Notes: generated by a model from the letters alone, not told the origin. 64,000 nucleotides of DNA from Paenibacillus sp. PvR098 (GCF_017833255.1 NZ_JAFIBU010000001.1:2108001-2172000); one strand, 5' to 3'; positions 18,575 to 27,165 are shown, counted from the first letter of the stretch. Made by a program: numbers and translations.

Positions 18575-20188
18575 ATGAAGCCTGCTGTTCTCCAAAAAAC
18601 AGCGCAAGTCACCGTACTGATGCTGATCTTCTCCGTCCTACTGCCTGTGCTCGCTTTTGCAGCCCCGGGATTTAAAATGGACACACCGTACAATAACGGC
18701 TCAGTATCCGGTTCGGTATATGCCGACGTATACGATACAGGCGTAAGCGCCACGGTATACGCTTATGACCCGAGCGGTAATCAAATTGGCGTTACAACCG
18801 CTACATATAGCGTGTACGACGAAGTAAACGGAAGATATCATTACAACTTTAATTTTTCAAACATTGGTAATTATGACTACATTAACCTCTACGGCCCTGT
18901 TGGCTTGAGCGTCAACGAGTCCGTGTATCAAACCGTTTACCGCGATACTAGCGACGATTCTACCGGCGGTAGTGGCGGCGGTGGCGGCGGTGGTGGTGGC
19001 GGCGGTGCCGGCGTAGATACTAGCGCCTCCGAAGACATCAGCGTAGGTGCTGACGGTTCCATCAATGCCGACAAGTTGAAAAACTCGTTCGAGCAGTACG
19101 ATACGGTTACGTTGACACTCAGCGGCGACCTTGCGTTGATTCCGGCCAAGGCGCTGGAAAGCTTCGTATCGAACCCCAAGAAGCTGCTGAAGGTTAAAAA
19201 TGCTAACGGCATGTACAACATCCCGTTGAATGTGCTGAAGCTGCAGGACCTTGCTGGTAAGCTGTCCGTTTCCGTCAACGACCTGATCATCCGAGTCAGC
19301 ATTGCCCAAGCGAACCAAGCGACTACTGACGGCGTTTCTGCTGCAGCGAGAGTACTCGGCGGTACGGTAGTAAGCGGCATGGTTGACTTTAACATCGTAG
19401 GTTTAGGCAAAGACAACCAAACGGCTGTCCTTGACCTGGGTAACCATTATTTAAGCCGTGTTCTTCCGCTGAATAAAACGGTTGACCCATCTAAAGCGAC
19501 CGGTGTTCTGTTCAATCCGACAACCAACAGGCTGAGTTTTGTTCCTGCTCTCTTCTCGGGGAATGAAGCCGTGTTGAAACGCAATGGAAGCAGTGTTTAT
19601 GCGGTTATCGAGTTGAACAAAGCGTTCAACGACATCTCCGGTCACTGGGCACAGAGCTACATTCAACTGCTGGCTAACAAGCTGGTGATTGACGGCGTAA
19701 CCGACACGACATTCGAACCGGAACGCAGCATCACCCGTGCTGAATTCGCAGCGCTCGTTGTTCGTTCCCTTGGTCTTGATGCAAGCGGTACGGGCGGCGG
19801 CACGTTTAGCGACGTTGCTTCTAGCGCTTGGTACTCCGGTGTTGTAAGAGCTGCGGCCTCTGCCAAGATTATTGATGGCTACGAGGACGGCACGTTCCGC
19901 CCGAATACTTCGATCAATCGCGAGGAGCTCGCGGCGATGGTTGTACGCGCTCTTGCTTATGCTGGGGCGAAGCCGGTAGTTTCCACTCAGAGACAAACTC
20001 AAGTGCTCGAAAAATTCGTTGACGCCAATACGATCGTATGGGCGGACAACGAAATGGCAACAGCTATTGAAGCAGGTATCGTAGACGGTATGACTGAAAA
20101 TACGCTGGGTGCTCGTGATACGGCAACCCGCGCACAGTCCGCTACCATGCTGCAACGTCTGCTCAAGAGAGCAAACTTCATTAACTAG
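18575..20188 (+). CDS. Exported S-layer-homology (SLH) domain protein
   Basis: From the ATG at 18575 the protein has a clean signal peptide (MKPAVLQKTAQ, then a hydrophobic core ending LAFA). It continues with an N-terminal beta-rich domain, an 11-glycine linker near residue 140, a middle domain, and three C-terminal SLH domains (FNDISGHWAQ, FSDVASSAWY and FVDANTIVWA). SLH domains bind pyruvylated secondary cell-wall polymer and anchor the protein on the cell surface. An in-frame TTG at 18503 behind AAAGGAGGTG would add 24 basic residues, so a longer form is possible. The ligand of the N-terminal domain is unknown. Confidence 0.85.
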   Translation: MKPAVLQKTAQVTVLMLIFSVLLPVLAFAAPGFKMDTPYNNGSVSGSVYADVYDTGVSATVYAYDPSGNQIGVTTATYSVYDEVNGRYHYNFNFSNIGNYDYINLYGPVGLSVNESVYQTVYRDTSDDSTGGSGGGGGGGGGGGAGVDTSASEDISVGADGSINADKLKNSFEQYDTVTLTLSGDLALIPAKALESFVSNPKKLLKVKNANGMYNIPLNVLKLQDLAGKLSVSVNDLIIRVSIAQANQATTDGVSAAARVLGGTVVSGMVDFNIVGLGKDNQTAVLDLGNHYLSRVLPLNKTVDPSKATGVLFNPTTNRLSFVPALFSGNEAVLKRNGSSVYAVIELNKAFNDISGHWAQSYIQLLANKLVIDGVTDTTFEPERSITRAEFAALVVRSLGLDASGTGGGTFSDVASSAWYSGVVRAAASAKIIDGYEDGTFRPNTSINREELAAMVVRALAYAGAKPVVSTQRQTQVLEKFVDANTIVWADNEMATAIEAGIVDGMTENTLGARDTATRAQSATMLQRLLKRANFIN

Positions 20189-20229
20189 TACAATACGCGT
20201 GCAAGAACAAGAATGACCACTCTCCAATG

Positions 20230-20260
20230 AAAAGGCCTGACGCGACGTCAGGCCTTTTTT
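20230..20260 (+). terminator. Terminator of the SLH gene
   Basis: AAGGCCTGAC and GTCAGGCCTT pair perfectly around five bases, followed by TTTTTTG. Confidence 0.9.
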
Positions 20261-20455
20261 GTGCCGTATTAAAAACTTACAGCCATAAGAAATAGCCCAT
20301 CCTCCTCCATGACGGATTAATGGGCCAGAATGAATGACAGCTTCCCGTGCATTCGACATTTCCTAGGAAATAATGGCAGTGGTTTGGTTCGAACTACAAA
20401 AAGTTATATACTACGATTAAGAAAGCAACGCATCTACACAGAAATGGGGGATTCG

Positions 20456-20815
20456 ATGTCCATTGCCATCATCGTGGAGGGTAAGAACGATAAAAGCAGA
20501 CTGAAGCGTCTGTTGACGGAAGACATTCTTATTGTATGTACATTCGGTTCGCTCAACACAGAGCGCCTTGAAGCTTTAAAAAAGAAAATCGGCGATCGAT
20601 ACGTTTATTTGTTCACCGATAACGATTCATCCGGCAAAAAAATTCGAGCCATCTTAAGAGATTCATTTCCCGATGCCGAGCAAATCTATACCAGGCGGGG
20701 CTATGCCGGCGTAGAAGGTACGCCTGATGAATATTTAATTCAGCAGTTGGAAAAGGCCGGGCTGGAGGAGTTCATCGTGTATCCCCCCACTTTCCCGACC
20801 TTCGAAAGGTTTTAA
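20456..20815 (+). CDS. Toprim domain protein (YusF-like)
   Basis: The 119-residue product starts at the ATG at 20456 behind GGGGGATTCG; the longer frame would add 42 implausible residues. It is a stand-alone Toprim domain with the conserved glutamate in IVEGKNDK and the DxD-like motif in TDNDSSGKK. It resembles the small Toprim proteins related to RNase M5 and DnaG cores, such as B. subtilis YusF. A nuclease or nucleotidyl-transfer role is inferred from the family only. It converges on a broken permease gene. Confidence 0.8.
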   Translation: MSIAIIVEGKNDKSRLKRLLTEDILIVCTFGSLNTERLEALKKKIGDRYVYLFTDNDSSGKKIRAILRDSFPDAEQIYTRRGYAGVEGTPDEYLIQQLEKAGLEEFIVYPPTFPTFERF

Positions 20816-20832
20816 CTCAGCTTCCGCCTTAA

Positions 20833-21215
20833 TCAAGTTATGAAGCTCATGAAATAGATGACGGCCGTTACTGTAAATATACTGAAAAGCGTTGATGAGA
20901 ACACCACCTGGGACGTAAACTCAGGCTCGTTGTCGTATTCGACCGCAATGAGCACACTGCTTAACGATGACGGAACCGCGCACGACAGCACAAGCGCCTG
21001 CGCCATCACTCCTTCGATTCCCATCGCCATGACGATCCAGAACCCAACGGCTGGTCCGATCAGAAGCCGAAGCACATTGGACAGCATGACGTCAGAAAAG
21101 TTAAGCTTCCATTTCATGCTGCCCAGCTGAACGCCCGGTATAAAACAGCCCCAATTACGATCATCACGGGCAATGGAATGACATTATTTAATAAAATGTA
21201 CCAAAAATAACTCAT
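20833..21215 (-). pseudogene. Remnant of an AEC (auxin efflux carrier) family permease
   Basis: The 94 C-terminal codons (up to 21117) read as the end of an AEC permease, including SNVLRLLIGPAVGFW and VPSSLSSVLIA. A separate 33-codon frame at 21114-21215 begins MSYFWYILLNNVIPLPVM, the usual start of the same family, and stops at TGA. Intact members are about 300 residues, so roughly the middle half has been deleted and the two ends joined out of frame. Confidence 0.75.
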
Positions 21216-21251
21216 GCAGGTGTTGTCCCCCGATGCCTTTCCGTGAACGAC

Positions 21252-21863
21252 TTACTTTTCTTTGCTGATTCGGATAAGGTCGTCAGCCACTTTCTCGACA
21301 TCCAGGTCCTCATCATGACCGCTGTAATAGGTACGGAGATCGCCTTTGCCGTCCACCAGCAAAAATAAGTTACTGTGAGTATACGTTTCTCCCCCTGGAT
21401 CCTTAACAACCATCACGCCATAATCGCTAGCCAGCTTAATGACCTCATCCTGATTCCCGCGCAAGAAATACCAGCCCCGGTAGTCCGCTTGGTAGCGCTC
21501 CGAGAATTCCTTCAGCCGCTCAGGCGTATCCCTATCCGGATCAAACGTAATCGACATGAGAGCCGTTTTATCCGGAAAAGCTCCCTTCTCGATCAGGGCA
21601 GCTTGAATCTTGGAAAGCGTATAAGTAGTTGGGATACAAACGTCAGGGCAAGTGGAAAAATAAAAATAAATGAGCTTCGCTTTTCCGGCTGTATCCGCCA
21701 GAGCAACCTGCTTCCCGTCCAGATTCTCCAGCTTAAATTCCGGAGCTTTTTTGAGCACGCCGATCTTTTCTTCTTCCGGCTCTTTGAATAGCATATAGGC
21801 AAATGTTGCGATCAGCCCGACCAACAAAACCATGATGATGACCTTAAATCCGTTTTTTTGCAT
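21252..21863 (-). CDS. SCO1/SenC family copper chaperone
   Basis: The 203-residue thioredoxin-fold protein has one N-terminal membrane anchor (about residues 7-25). The copper-binding CxxxC is in STCPDVC and the third ligand histidine is in YTHSNLF. SCO proteins deliver copper to the CuA site of cytochrome c oxidase; the B. subtilis member is YpmQ. GGAAGGTAATT precedes the ATG. The heme O synthase gene lies directly upstream on the same strand, so the pair forms a cytochrome oxidase assembly unit. Confidence 0.88.
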   Translation of the reverse strand: MQKNGFKVIIMVLLVGLIATFAYMLFKEPEEEKIGVLKKAPEFKLENLDGKQVALADTAGKAKLIYFYFSTCPDVCIPTTYTLSKIQAALIEKGAFPDKTALMSITFDPDRDTPERLKEFSERYQADYRGWYFLRGNQDEVIKLASDYGVMVVKDPGGETYTHSNLFLLVDGKGDLRTYYSGHDEDLDVEKVADDLIRISKEK

Positions 21864-21950
21864 AATTACCTTCCTTTCTCCTCTAAAAAATAAATCCCAG
21901 GCCGCAGGTGCCGTGGGATTATAGCTCCATATCCAATCCGTATATAACTT

Positions 21951-22886
21951 TTACGGTAAAGGGGTCGTGCTGATTACCATTGCAATAAACAGCAGGATCA
22001 AATAATTAATGGAGTAAATAAACGTTTTTTTCGCCCATTGCACTTCGTCCTCCGCTTTAAATCCTTTCAGGCTAATATACGCCCAATACAGCCCCATGAC
22101 GGTCGCTGCATAGAAATAAAGCGAACCCACATAACCGAAAAGATAGAGCAGCAGAGAAACCGGAATAAGCAGAACGATGTAACGAATCATCGCCATTTTG
22201 GTAATATACGTCCCTTTCACAACCGGGAGTAAGGGAAATCCGGCGGCACGATACTCTTCCATCCGGCGGATGCCGAGCGCCCAGAAGTGCGGCGGCTGCC
22301 AAAGGAACAAAATACCGAACAAAACAAGCGCACCGGCATCAAGCTGCGGGTTGACGGCGCAATAGCCGATTACCGGAGGAACGGCTCCGGAGAAGCTGCC
22401 GACGACCGTACTCCATACCGAGGTCCGCTTAAACCAAGCCGTATAGATCCAGACATAGACGAATAGTCCGATGAGGCCGAGCAGCGCCGCGATCGGATTG
22501 GCCAAAAACCAAAGCACGGACAGACCAATGATTCCCAGGGTAATGCCGTACCAAAGCACCGTTTGAGGAGCAATCCTTCCAGTGGCCAAAGCACGCTTCT
22601 GCGTCCGTTCCATCTTGGTATCCATATCGCGATCAAGATAATTATTGAGCACACAGCCTGAAGCCATAACAAGCGCGGTTCCGAGCAGCGTGAATATCAG
22701 TTTCATCCAGTCGATTTGCCAGCCTGACGCGACCCAGAAGCCGCCGAAGGCCGTAATGGAGTTGGAAAACAATATACCAGGCTTGGCCAGCTGAACAAAA
22801 TCTCTCCAGCTCGCAGGTGCGCTAACCGGCGTTTCAACCGCGGCAGCCGCTTCCGAACCCAGCTCCAAGGTTACCTGTTCCTTCAC
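21951..22886 (-). CDS. ctaB: Protoheme IX farnesyltransferase (heme O synthase)
   Basis: A UbiA-family prenyltransferase with about eight membrane helices that farnesylates heme B to heme O for cytochrome oxidase. The Mg-prenyl-diphosphate motif is NNYLDRDMDTKM. I prefer the GTG at 22886 (311 residues), ten bases after GAGGAGG, because it matches the family's length. An ATG at 22943 with AAGGAG six bases upstream is also usable and gives 330 residues. The sco1-type gene follows, supporting a role in oxidase assembly. Confidence 0.88.
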   Translation of the reverse strand: MKEQVTLELGSEAAAAVETPVSAPASWRDFVQLAKPGILFSNSITAFGGFWVASGWQIDWMKLIFTLLGTALVMASGCVLNNYLDRDMDTKMERTQKRALATGRIAPQTVLWYGITLGIIGLSVLWFLANPIAALLGLIGLFVYVWIYTAWFKRTSVWSTVVGSFSGAVPPVIGYCAVNPQLDAGALVLFGILFLWQPPHFWALGIRRMEEYRAAGFPLLPVVKGTYITKMAMIRYIVLLIPVSLLLYLFGYVGSLYFYAATVMGLYWAYISLKGFKAEDEVQWAKKTFIYSINYLILLFIAMVISTTPLP

Positions 22887-23131
22887 TTGATTAAAACCTC
22901 CTCGTGCGAAGAATCTAGAGTAAGTGCTTGATCCTTCACGCATACACATCTCCTTAATAATATCAACCTGCAGTCCGTTTGACAACAAACAGACCCCGTG
23001 TTCAAAATATTGTCGAAACCGACTAAAATTGAATCACTGTTTTCAGCAATACAGGAAATGTACAAGGTAGATCGACTCAAGAGGGACAACATCGCCGCAA
23101 ATTCGTGAGATAGGGCTGCGGTTATACTATA

Positions 23132-23344
23132 CTATACAATAATTTGGGGGAGGGAGGAGTTGGAGATGACCTGGACATGCCATCTCCAGAAGGATGAAGC
23201 GGCTTGGTACACTCCAAGCTGATGGCCTTCGAACGGGAACGTCTTGGCGATTTTTAAAGGATACGATTGCGTATGGCTTCGCAGCTGCGTGATCCCGCCT
23301 TCCGATGTAAATTCGGCGTTGACGGAACCCGTCACCTCAGGCAT
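23132..23344 (-). pseudogene. ureD: Remnant of urease accessory gene ureD (5' part)
   Basis: From the ATG at 23344 the frame reads [12 protein letters not shown] and then GGITQLRSHTQSYPLKIAKTF, which is the N-terminal signature of UreD/UreH. Similarity fades after about 45 codons and the frame ends at 23132, whereas UreD is about 270 residues. Its start overlaps the ureG remnant stop, as in intact urease operons. Confidence 0.7.
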
Positions 23345-23435
23345 GGCTGTACTCGTGTTCGATCCAATGAACGATATCGTCAAGCCCTTGACCGTCGAAC
23401 AAGTTAGAGAACACGAACGGCTTGTCGCCGCGCAT
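23337..23435 (-). pseudogene. ureG: Remnant of urease accessory gene ureG (3' end)
   Basis: A 32-codon frame begins [20 protein letters not shown] and ends WIEHEYSHA, which is the C-terminus of the UreG GTPase. An in-frame TAA lies two codons upstream of the first Met, so everything 5' of this is gone. Together with the adjacent ureD fragment it marks the scar of a lost urease operon. Confidence 0.75.
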
Positions 23436-23841
23436 CCGGTATTACCGACCTCTTCTGTTTATTATATTCGCGATTCACAGGAGTGTAAATATAGTTATGT
23501 AAATTTATATTACATAGTTTCAAGTTGAAATCATGATTTCGGTGATTAATTCTTATTTACGAATAATAACTAACATTAAAAGTAGGATTTTATTAAAAAA
23601 ATTGAATAGATACGAAAATTATGTTATTTATATTCACATTATCCAATTACACTATGTACTGAATCAGAACCCGATCATCACTGAGGTCAGCTCGGATGAA
23701 CCTCGCGAGCGCAGGTCCGCGCACCCTTGCCCATAGGGCATGCGGGAAGCTTTGACTCGCTTCTCTTCTTTGCCCCACTTCGTTTTTGGTGCTATCATAG
23801 AAGTTGTATGGAAACATTTGTCCAAGGAGGGAATAACGAAC
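23436..23841. other. AT-rich non-coding scar
   Basis: The stretch at about 23460-23650 is markedly AT-rich and then turns GC-rich before the reductase gene. No frame here has a credible start site or recognisable product. It may be further decayed remains of the urease operon. Confidence 0.4.
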
Positions 23842-24672
23842 ATGACCAAGATTCAGCAGATTGGCGACACAAAGGAACTAAGAGGCGGCATACGCATGCC
23901 TTGGGTAGGTCTCGGCGTTTGGAAGACGAAGGACGACGAAGTAACTCAGGCTGTACAATACGCCTTAGACGCTGGTTACCGCTCCATTGATACGGCAGCC
24001 GTTTATGGTAATGAAGCGGGTGTAGGCAAAGCCCTTCAAGCCACAAGCATACCGCGCGACCTCCTTTTTATAACAACCAAAGTATGGAATGCCGATCAAG
24101 GCTACGATTCCACGCTTCGCGCGTTTGAAGAAAGCCGCAGAAAGCTTCAGCTGGAAGTCATCGATTTGTACCTCGTTCACTGGCCGGTTAAGGACAAATA
24201 TAAAGAAACGTGGAAAGCGCTCGTGAAGCTGCAGAAAGAAGGCTACGTCCGAGCCATCGGCGTAAGCAACTTCCAGCCGCATCATCTGCAGGACATCATC
24301 GACGACAGCGGCGTCGTGCCGCTCGTTAACCAAGTGGAATTCCATCCGCTTCTTCAGCAAACGGAGCTTAGGGCCTTCTGCAGGCAGCATGAAATTCAGC
24401 TTGAGGCATGGAGCCCGCTGATGCAGGGCAATCTCGATCTTCCGCTGCTGAGCGAGCTTGCTAACAAATACGGCAAAACGCCGGCGCAAATTATCCTTCG
24501 CTGGGACCTGCAGCATGGGGTCGTAACCATACCGAAATCGGTGCGTGAAAGCCGGATTCGCGAGAACTCCGATATTTTTGACTTTACGCTTTCCGACGAA
24601 GATATGATGCGCATTGACGGCTTGAATCAAAACAAACGCTTCGGGGCAGACCCGGATAACTTTGACTTTTAA
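23842..24672 (+). CDS. Aldo/keto reductase
   Basis: The product is a 276-residue NADPH-dependent reductase of the AKR5 type (YvgN/DkgA-like), starting at the ATG at 23842 behind AAGGAGGG. The catalytic tetrad is visible: Asp and Tyr in RSIDTAAVYGNE, Lys in ITTKVWN and His in LVHWPV. The cofactor-binding IPKSVRESRI segment lies near the C-terminus. Such enzymes reduce methylglyoxal and other reactive aldehydes. It appears monocistronic, with a terminator 18 bases downstream. Confidence 0.9.
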   Translation: MTKIQQIGDTKELRGGIRMPWVGLGVWKTKDDEVTQAVQYALDAGYRSIDTAAVYGNEAGVGKALQATSIPRDLLFITTKVWNADQGYDSTLRAFEESRRKLQLEVIDLYLVHWPVKDKYKETWKALVKLQKEGYVRAIGVSNFQPHHLQDIIDDSGVVPLVNQVEFHPLLQQTELRAFCRQHEIQLEAWSPLMQGNLDLPLLSELANKYGKTPAQIILRWDLQHGVVTIPKSVRESRIRENSDIFDFTLSDEDMMRIDGLNQNKRFGADPDNFDF

Positions 24673-24690
24673 ACTTATAACATCTCAAGC

Positions 24691-24737
24691 AAGCAGGAGG
24701 GGAACGGACTGATGGTCCGCAACCCTCCTGCTTTTGC
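24691..24737 (+). terminator. Terminator of the aldo/keto reductase gene
   Basis: AAGCAGGAGGG (24691-24701) and CCCTCCTGCTT (24723-24733) pair perfectly, with GCGGACC complementarity in the loop, followed by TTTTGC. Confidence 0.85.
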
Positions 24738-24990
24738 ATTTTCAAACAAATCAATCCTCACGTGTCACCAAACGATCCCCCCCTCCATACTATGGATTGT
24801 GCATGAGCCTAAGCCTACGACAAAGGAAGTGATCTCGGAGCGATACGGTTGTCATGTGAAAGTCAATACCCGCCCGGATAACAACCGTTTCGAAAACCAC
24901 TGTATTGTCCCCGTTCGGGGCTAACTGTCTGTCTCTTTATTTAAGAAAAGCAGCAAAGCTGCAAGCATCTGAAGGAGGTTTTATTGGATT

Positions 24991-25458
24991 ATGTACAGCA
25001 ACCCTTATAAAACAGGTGTAAGTCCCTATGGTGGTTACGGCATTCCGAACTACGGCCCCGCTCCTACGGCGGTCCAGCCAACCGTTCAACAAATGATGCA
25101 GCCTAACGCTCCAACCGGCGGTACGATTTCTCCGTTAAGCGTGCCGTCAGCCAGCCCTATGGGTGCTCCAGGAACTATGGGCCAGCTCCCACTCGAGCAG
25201 TCGTACATCGAGAATATTTTGCGCCTCAATCTTGGCAAAATCGGAACGTTCTACATGACTTACGAGAATAATTCTCAGTGGAACGCCAAAATATTCAAGG
25301 GGAGAATCGAAGCGGCCGGCCGCGACCACATCATTATCAGCGACCCGCAAACGGGCATGCGCTACTTGCTACTGATGGTCAACCTCGATTACGTTACCTT
25401 CGATGAAGAGCTTCAATATACTTATCCGTATGCTACACCCGGAACTTCGGTCCGATAA
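24991..25458 (+). CDS. gerQ: Spore coat protein GerQ
   Basis: The 155-residue protein has a low-complexity Pro/Gly/Gln-rich N-terminus and a conserved C-terminal domain (about residues 70-145) containing SYIENILRLN, NNSQWNAKIFKG and AAGRDHIIISDP. GerQ is an inner-coat protein that recruits the cortex hydrolase CwlJ and is cross-linked by transglutaminase in B. subtilis. It is expressed in the mother cell and is strong evidence that the organism sporulates. GAAGGAGG lies ahead of the ATG. Confidence 0.93.
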   Translation: MYSNPYKTGVSPYGGYGIPNYGPAPTAVQPTVQQMMQPNAPTGGTISPLSVPSASPMGAPGTMGQLPLEQSYIENILRLNLGKIGTFYMTYENNSQWNAKIFKGRIEAAGRDHIIISDPQTGMRYLLLMVNLDYVTFDEELQYTYPYATPGTSVR

Positions 25459-25462
25459 ATCT

Positions 25463-25512
25463 AAAGGGCTGCCCAATAGTCGCTATGACTGGGGCGGTCC
25501 GTCCCTTTTTTG
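25463..25512 (+). terminator. Terminator of gerQ
   Basis: AAAGGG and CCCTTT form the base of an imperfect hairpin with an inner AGTC/GACT stem, followed by TTTTTTG. Confidence 0.55.
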
Positions 25513-25605
25513 ATAAAAAGAAACCGTTAGCTTAAGTTATGAATATATACCATAATGGCCTGCTTGTCGTCAATGCACTCTGTCTACGTTTTATTTACAA
25601 ATTAA

Positions 25606-25649
25606 ATACGCTAACAGCAAGGAATTATAATCCTTACTTGTTAGCGTAT
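25606..25649. repeat. Long intergenic inverted repeat
   Basis: ATACGCTAACA at 25606-25616 is repeated inverted as TGTTAGCGTAT ending at 25649, and the inner AAGGA/TCCTT arms also pair around a 7-base loop. It is a 16-18 bp hairpin with no clean U tract, between gerQ and the zinc-ribbon gene. It could be a bidirectional terminator or a dispersed repeat. Confidence 0.6.
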
Positions 25650-25731
25650 CTCGGAGTCAATAAGAATGTACATGGGTTAGCCGGTGCCGTATTTACAGGA
25701 AAATATGAAGGGTTGAATTCAAAAGCTCCGT

Positions 25732-25962
25732 TCAACTATCCAAATAGGCCTGAATCAGCCCGGCCTTATAAAATGTCGTCGACTGACCGCAAGACTGGCA
25801 AAATGCCGCATCAGCAGGATTTACCTTGCCGCAGCCTTTGTGCAATCGACCCGGTTCGTCCGTGCATCGATTAACTAGTGGAGCTCCGCACTTAATACAA
25901 AATTGATGTTTGCCATTCACATACTGACAACGGACACATAGCCGTTCCTCGTCCTCGGCCAT
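25732..25962 (-). CDS. Small double zinc-ribbon protein
   Basis: The 76-residue protein starts at the ATG at 25962 behind GGGGGAGTCTACA. It carries paired CxxC motifs: CVRC, CIKC, single cysteines in NRC and KGC, and CQSC. This is the layout of two zinc ribbons. A binding role (nucleic acid or protein) is inferred. It lies beside gerQ and the gerP-like cluster but no specific link to spores is visible. Confidence 0.6.
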   Translation of the reverse strand: MAEDEERLCVRCQYVNGKHQFCIKCGAPLVNRCTDEPGRLHKGCGKVNPADAAFCQSCGQSTTFYKAGLIQAYLDS

Positions 25963-26073
25963 TGTAGACTCCCCCTTTTCCGCCAAATAACGATCCTGTT
26001 CAAAAAGATGGCACAGGACAAAATTCCATTGAATATACTAGGCATAAATCCATCATATTAGGAGGAACTGCAT

Positions 26074-26319
26074 ATGGCTATCGCTATTAACTTTGTGATG
26101 ATCAATGTTAATTCTTTAAACCGGGATGCCTCTATCTCCGTCGGAGAGAATAATCAGCCCGGTTGGAGCACACACGGGAAAAGCATATTTGGCAACGGCC
26201 AGGTGATCGGCGCTAGCCTTAACACCAACGTGCTTAACAATCTGTTTGACGGTGACATCGTGGATTCACCTATCATTGATAACGATATCATTCCATCCGC
26301 GCAGAACCAAATCGCTTAA
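26074..26319 (+). CDS. GerPA/GerPF-family spore germination protein
   Basis: The 81-residue protein has the family's layout: a hydrophobic beta start (FVMINVNSLN), then SVGENNQPGW, a glycine-rich middle, and a C-terminal acidic stretch (DGDIVDSPIIDND). GerP proteins are needed for germinants to cross the spore coat and reach inner receptors. AGGAGGAACTGCAT gives a good start. It is followed by a two-domain relative on the same strand and converges on three further gerP-type genes. Confidence 0.75.
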   Translation: MAIAINFVMINVNSLNRDASISVGENNQPGWSTHGKSIFGNGQVIGASLNTNVLNNLFDGDIVDSPIIDNDIIPSAQNQIA

Positions 26320-26357
26320 ATTTGTGAGTAACGAGCAGCAGCTTGAGGAGGATGGTT

Positions 26358-26852
26358 ATGTCCCATGCCAACGGGCAGTTTAACGTCATTTTCAATAAGA
26401 TTATGGTCAATTCCGTGGATACAAGTGCGGGCATATTTATCGGAAACAACACGGCAACCGGCTGGAGCTCGATCCGTAAAGACAACAGCGGGTTCGGCAG
26501 CGCAAGCGGAGGCACGTTTCATCACAACTGCAGCCTGGTTTATGACAACGATCAAATCGAATTTCCCATCGAGGAGCGAGGGGTACATATCCAATACCAA
26601 ACGGCTCCGGCCGCCCAAAACATTACATTCCAGTCGATTGATGTGAATGCAGTGAATACCAGCTCGTCGATCGCAGTCGGCGACAATAACCAGCCCGGCT
26701 GGAACGCCACCGGCAAAAATAACATGGGGGACGGACGGCATAAGGGAATCAACATCATGCACAACAATGTGAATACCGTGATGGACGAGGATGTTATCGA
26801 TTCACCTGTCATCCAGCAAAACCTTGGTAGAATAACAACGGAAACCGGATAA
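26358..26852 (+). CDS. Tandem two-domain GerPA/GerPF-like protein
   Basis: From the ATG at 26358, behind AGGAGGATGGTT, the 164-residue protein consists of two copies of the GerPA/F module. Module 1 (about 5-75) has NSVDTSAGIFIGNN, NSGFGS and YDNDQIEFPI. Module 2 (about 85-155) has NAVNTSSSIAVGDNNQPGW and DEDVIDSPV. Usual GerPA/GerPF proteins are single modules of about 70-80 residues, so this is an unusual duplication-fusion. Module 2 is closest to the protein encoded just upstream (shared NNQPGW and VIDSP), suggesting local duplication. Confidence 0.7.
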   Translation: MSHANGQFNVIFNKIMVNSVDTSAGIFIGNNTATGWSSIRKDNSGFGSASGGTFHHNCSLVYDNDQIEFPIEERGVHIQYQTAPAAQNITFQSIDVNAVNTSSSIAVGDNNQPGWNATGKNNMGDGRHKGINIMHNNVNTVMDEDVIDSPVIQQNLGRITTETG

Positions 26853-26865
26853 TTAGAGGATGTAA

Positions 26866-27147
26866 TTAAGTCATCTCCATCGAAATTAGATTGGACTTCA
26901 CCGTTTTGGCCAATTCAGGCTCGGAATTCTGGAGTACATCCATGAGGTCGCTATCGTCCAAGACGGAGCGGATCTCACGAAGGCTGTTTTCATTTCCGTG
27001 GATGCTGCCGAAGCCCTGGTTCTGCTTCTTATGGCTTTGAAATCCGCTTGGATAATTGTTGCCCAGATTGATGCAGGAAGCCCCTTCCACTGACCCGATG
27101 TGAATATAGCCGATGACAAACGTAGGTGACATAAAAGCATTCCCCAT
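26866..27147 (-). CDS. GerPA/GerPF-family spore germination protein, extended C-terminus
   Basis: The 93-residue product starts at the ATG at 27147, with AGGAGAAGGGG upstream. The N-terminal part follows the family (FVIGYIHIGSVEG, INLGNNYPSGF, QNQGFGS). The last 30 residues (SEPELAKTVKSNLISMEMT) do not resemble the usual acidic ending. It is the last gene of the minus-strand gerP-like operon and converges on the two plus-strand paralogs. Confidence 0.65.
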   Translation of the reverse strand: MGNAFMSPTFVIGYIHIGSVEGASCINLGNNYPSGFQSHKKQNQGFGSIHGNENSLREIRSVLDDSDLMDVLQNSEPELAKTVKSNLISMEMT

Positions 27148-27165
27148 GAGCAATCCCCTTCTCCT

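Noticed and set aside
19451-20359. 302-codon minus-strand frame opposite the SLH gene
   Set aside because: It is the complement of a strongly supported SLH coding region; the protein is low in structure and has no start site.
23244-23528. 94-codon plus-strand frame
   Set aside because: Antisense to the ureG/ureD remnant, which gives a recognisable translation on the other strand.
24712-24924. Plus-strand 70-codon frame after the aldo-keto reductase gene
   Set aside because: It begins inside the reductase terminator, has no ribosome binding site and no recognisable product.
25539-25874. 111-codon plus-strand frame after gerQ
   Set aside because: It crosses the long hairpin and is antisense to the zinc-ribbon gene; no ribosome binding site.
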